A DNA stretch of 64,000 nt from Clostridiaceae bacterium. Its GTDB lineage: Bacteria; Bacillota; Clostridia; Lachnospirales; Lachnospiraceae. Below are positions 63,804 through 64,000 of this stretch, in pieces. Position 1 is the first letter of the stretch. Each line of letters begins with the position of its first letter. Both the position numbers and the translations under genes were made by a program. A model generated the notes under the pieces. It was not told the DNA's origin. It did no database searches and saw only the letters and a list, made by a program, of their open reading frames with translations. The stretch is taken from assembly GCA_009911305.1 (NCBI GenBank), contig QXXC01000005.1, forward strand, positions 86,801 to 150,800, read 5' to 3'.

Positions 63804-64000
63804 ATGAAGCGAATATTTCAAAAATTATCAGTTATTTTTCTCGTTCTATCTCTGGCTGTGCTGCTTCCCGCAACAGCCCTGGCCGCTTCCAGGCCAATCA
63901 ATAAGGTCAGCGTGCGCGTGGACTCCAAACTGGAAGCCGGTTCCACGCTTCCCGATATCGGCATCGGGGACGGATCGCCGGAAAAGGGCGGCGTGCGCGT
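63804..64000 (+). CDS. Start of an unidentified secreted protein (truncated by window end)
   Basis: 66 codons are visible. A clear signal peptide starts MKRIFQKLSVIFLVLSLAVL and ends in PATALAA. The mature start, SRPINKVSVRVDSKLEAG, resembles beta-sandwich repeats of surface proteins but is too short to assign. AAGGAGG lies 10 bases before the ATG. An earlier ATG (63799) stops after two codons. An extended -10 TGCTACAAT is just upstream. Confidence 0.75.
   Translation, partial: MKRIFQKLSVIFLVLSLAVLLPATALAASRPINKVSVRVDSKLEAGSTLPDIGIGDGSPEKGGVR

Overview
The window looks like a chromosomal segment of a Gram-positive anaerobic clostridium, probably a gut Lachnospiraceae-type organism. The signs are a mid-range GC content, strong AGGAGG ribosome binding sites, near-consensus sigma-A promoters, U-tract terminators, a butyrate-forming operon, a DUF1667-linked glp set and formyl-THF synthetase. 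No rRNA, tRNA, CRISPR array, prophage or intact insertion sequence was seen. Species-level assignment is not possible from the sequence alone.

Layout. 1-1290: 5' part of an amylosucrase-like GH13 gene behind a LacI-type palindrome. 1328-6383: a cobalamin-riboswitch operon with a lipoprotein CbiK chelatase and a BtuFCD/FecBCD-like ABC importer. 6431-12903: housekeeping genes (rplM-rpsI, prfA, prmC, yqhQ-like, rpmE, long-form hpf), a small secreted repeat protein behind a promoter with a ten-G spacer, and a cluster of seven DnaA-box-like 9-mers between rpmE and hpf. 12914-15525: a cytidylate-kinase-like protein and an NhaD-like antiporter.

15655-22122: a glycerol operon in the order glpP-glpK-glpF-glpA-glpB-like-DUF1667, with terminator-like hairpins ahead of glpP and glpA. 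22291-28127: trxB, a secreted NlpC/P60 hydrolase, fchA, fhs and a formate/nitrite channel. 28340-30821: a structured repeat-like element, an SDR reductase and an orphan MBOAT acyltransferase.

31164-45598: two short-chain acyl-CoA modules facing each other. The plus-strand one (crotonase, Pct-type CoA-transferase, GntP-type permease, acyl-CoA dehydrogenase, MarR regulator, divergent EtfB and EtfA) has what is needed to import, activate, dehydrate and reduce an external 3-hydroxy acid. It lacks thiolase and hydroxyacyl-CoA dehydrogenase. The minus-strand one (thlA-crt-hbd-bcd-etfB-etfA) is the classic acetyl-CoA to butyryl-CoA operon. A strong terminator separates the two.

45765-48486: a Cd/Zn/Pb-type efflux set (cadC-like repressor with its palindrome, HMA metallochaperone, P1B ATPase). 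48632-49223: a collapsed AAA-ATPase/PD-(D/E)XK pseudogene. 49312-61352: an iron alcohol dehydrogenase, then a surface-glycan operon read from glf through licD, a flippase, an aminotransferase, a DUF2142 protein, three GT2 glycosyltransferases, DUF2304 and rfbC to a Wzm-type permease without its ATPase. 61509-64000: a two-gene ThrE-type exporter, divergent from an XRE-cupin regulator, and the start of a secreted protein.
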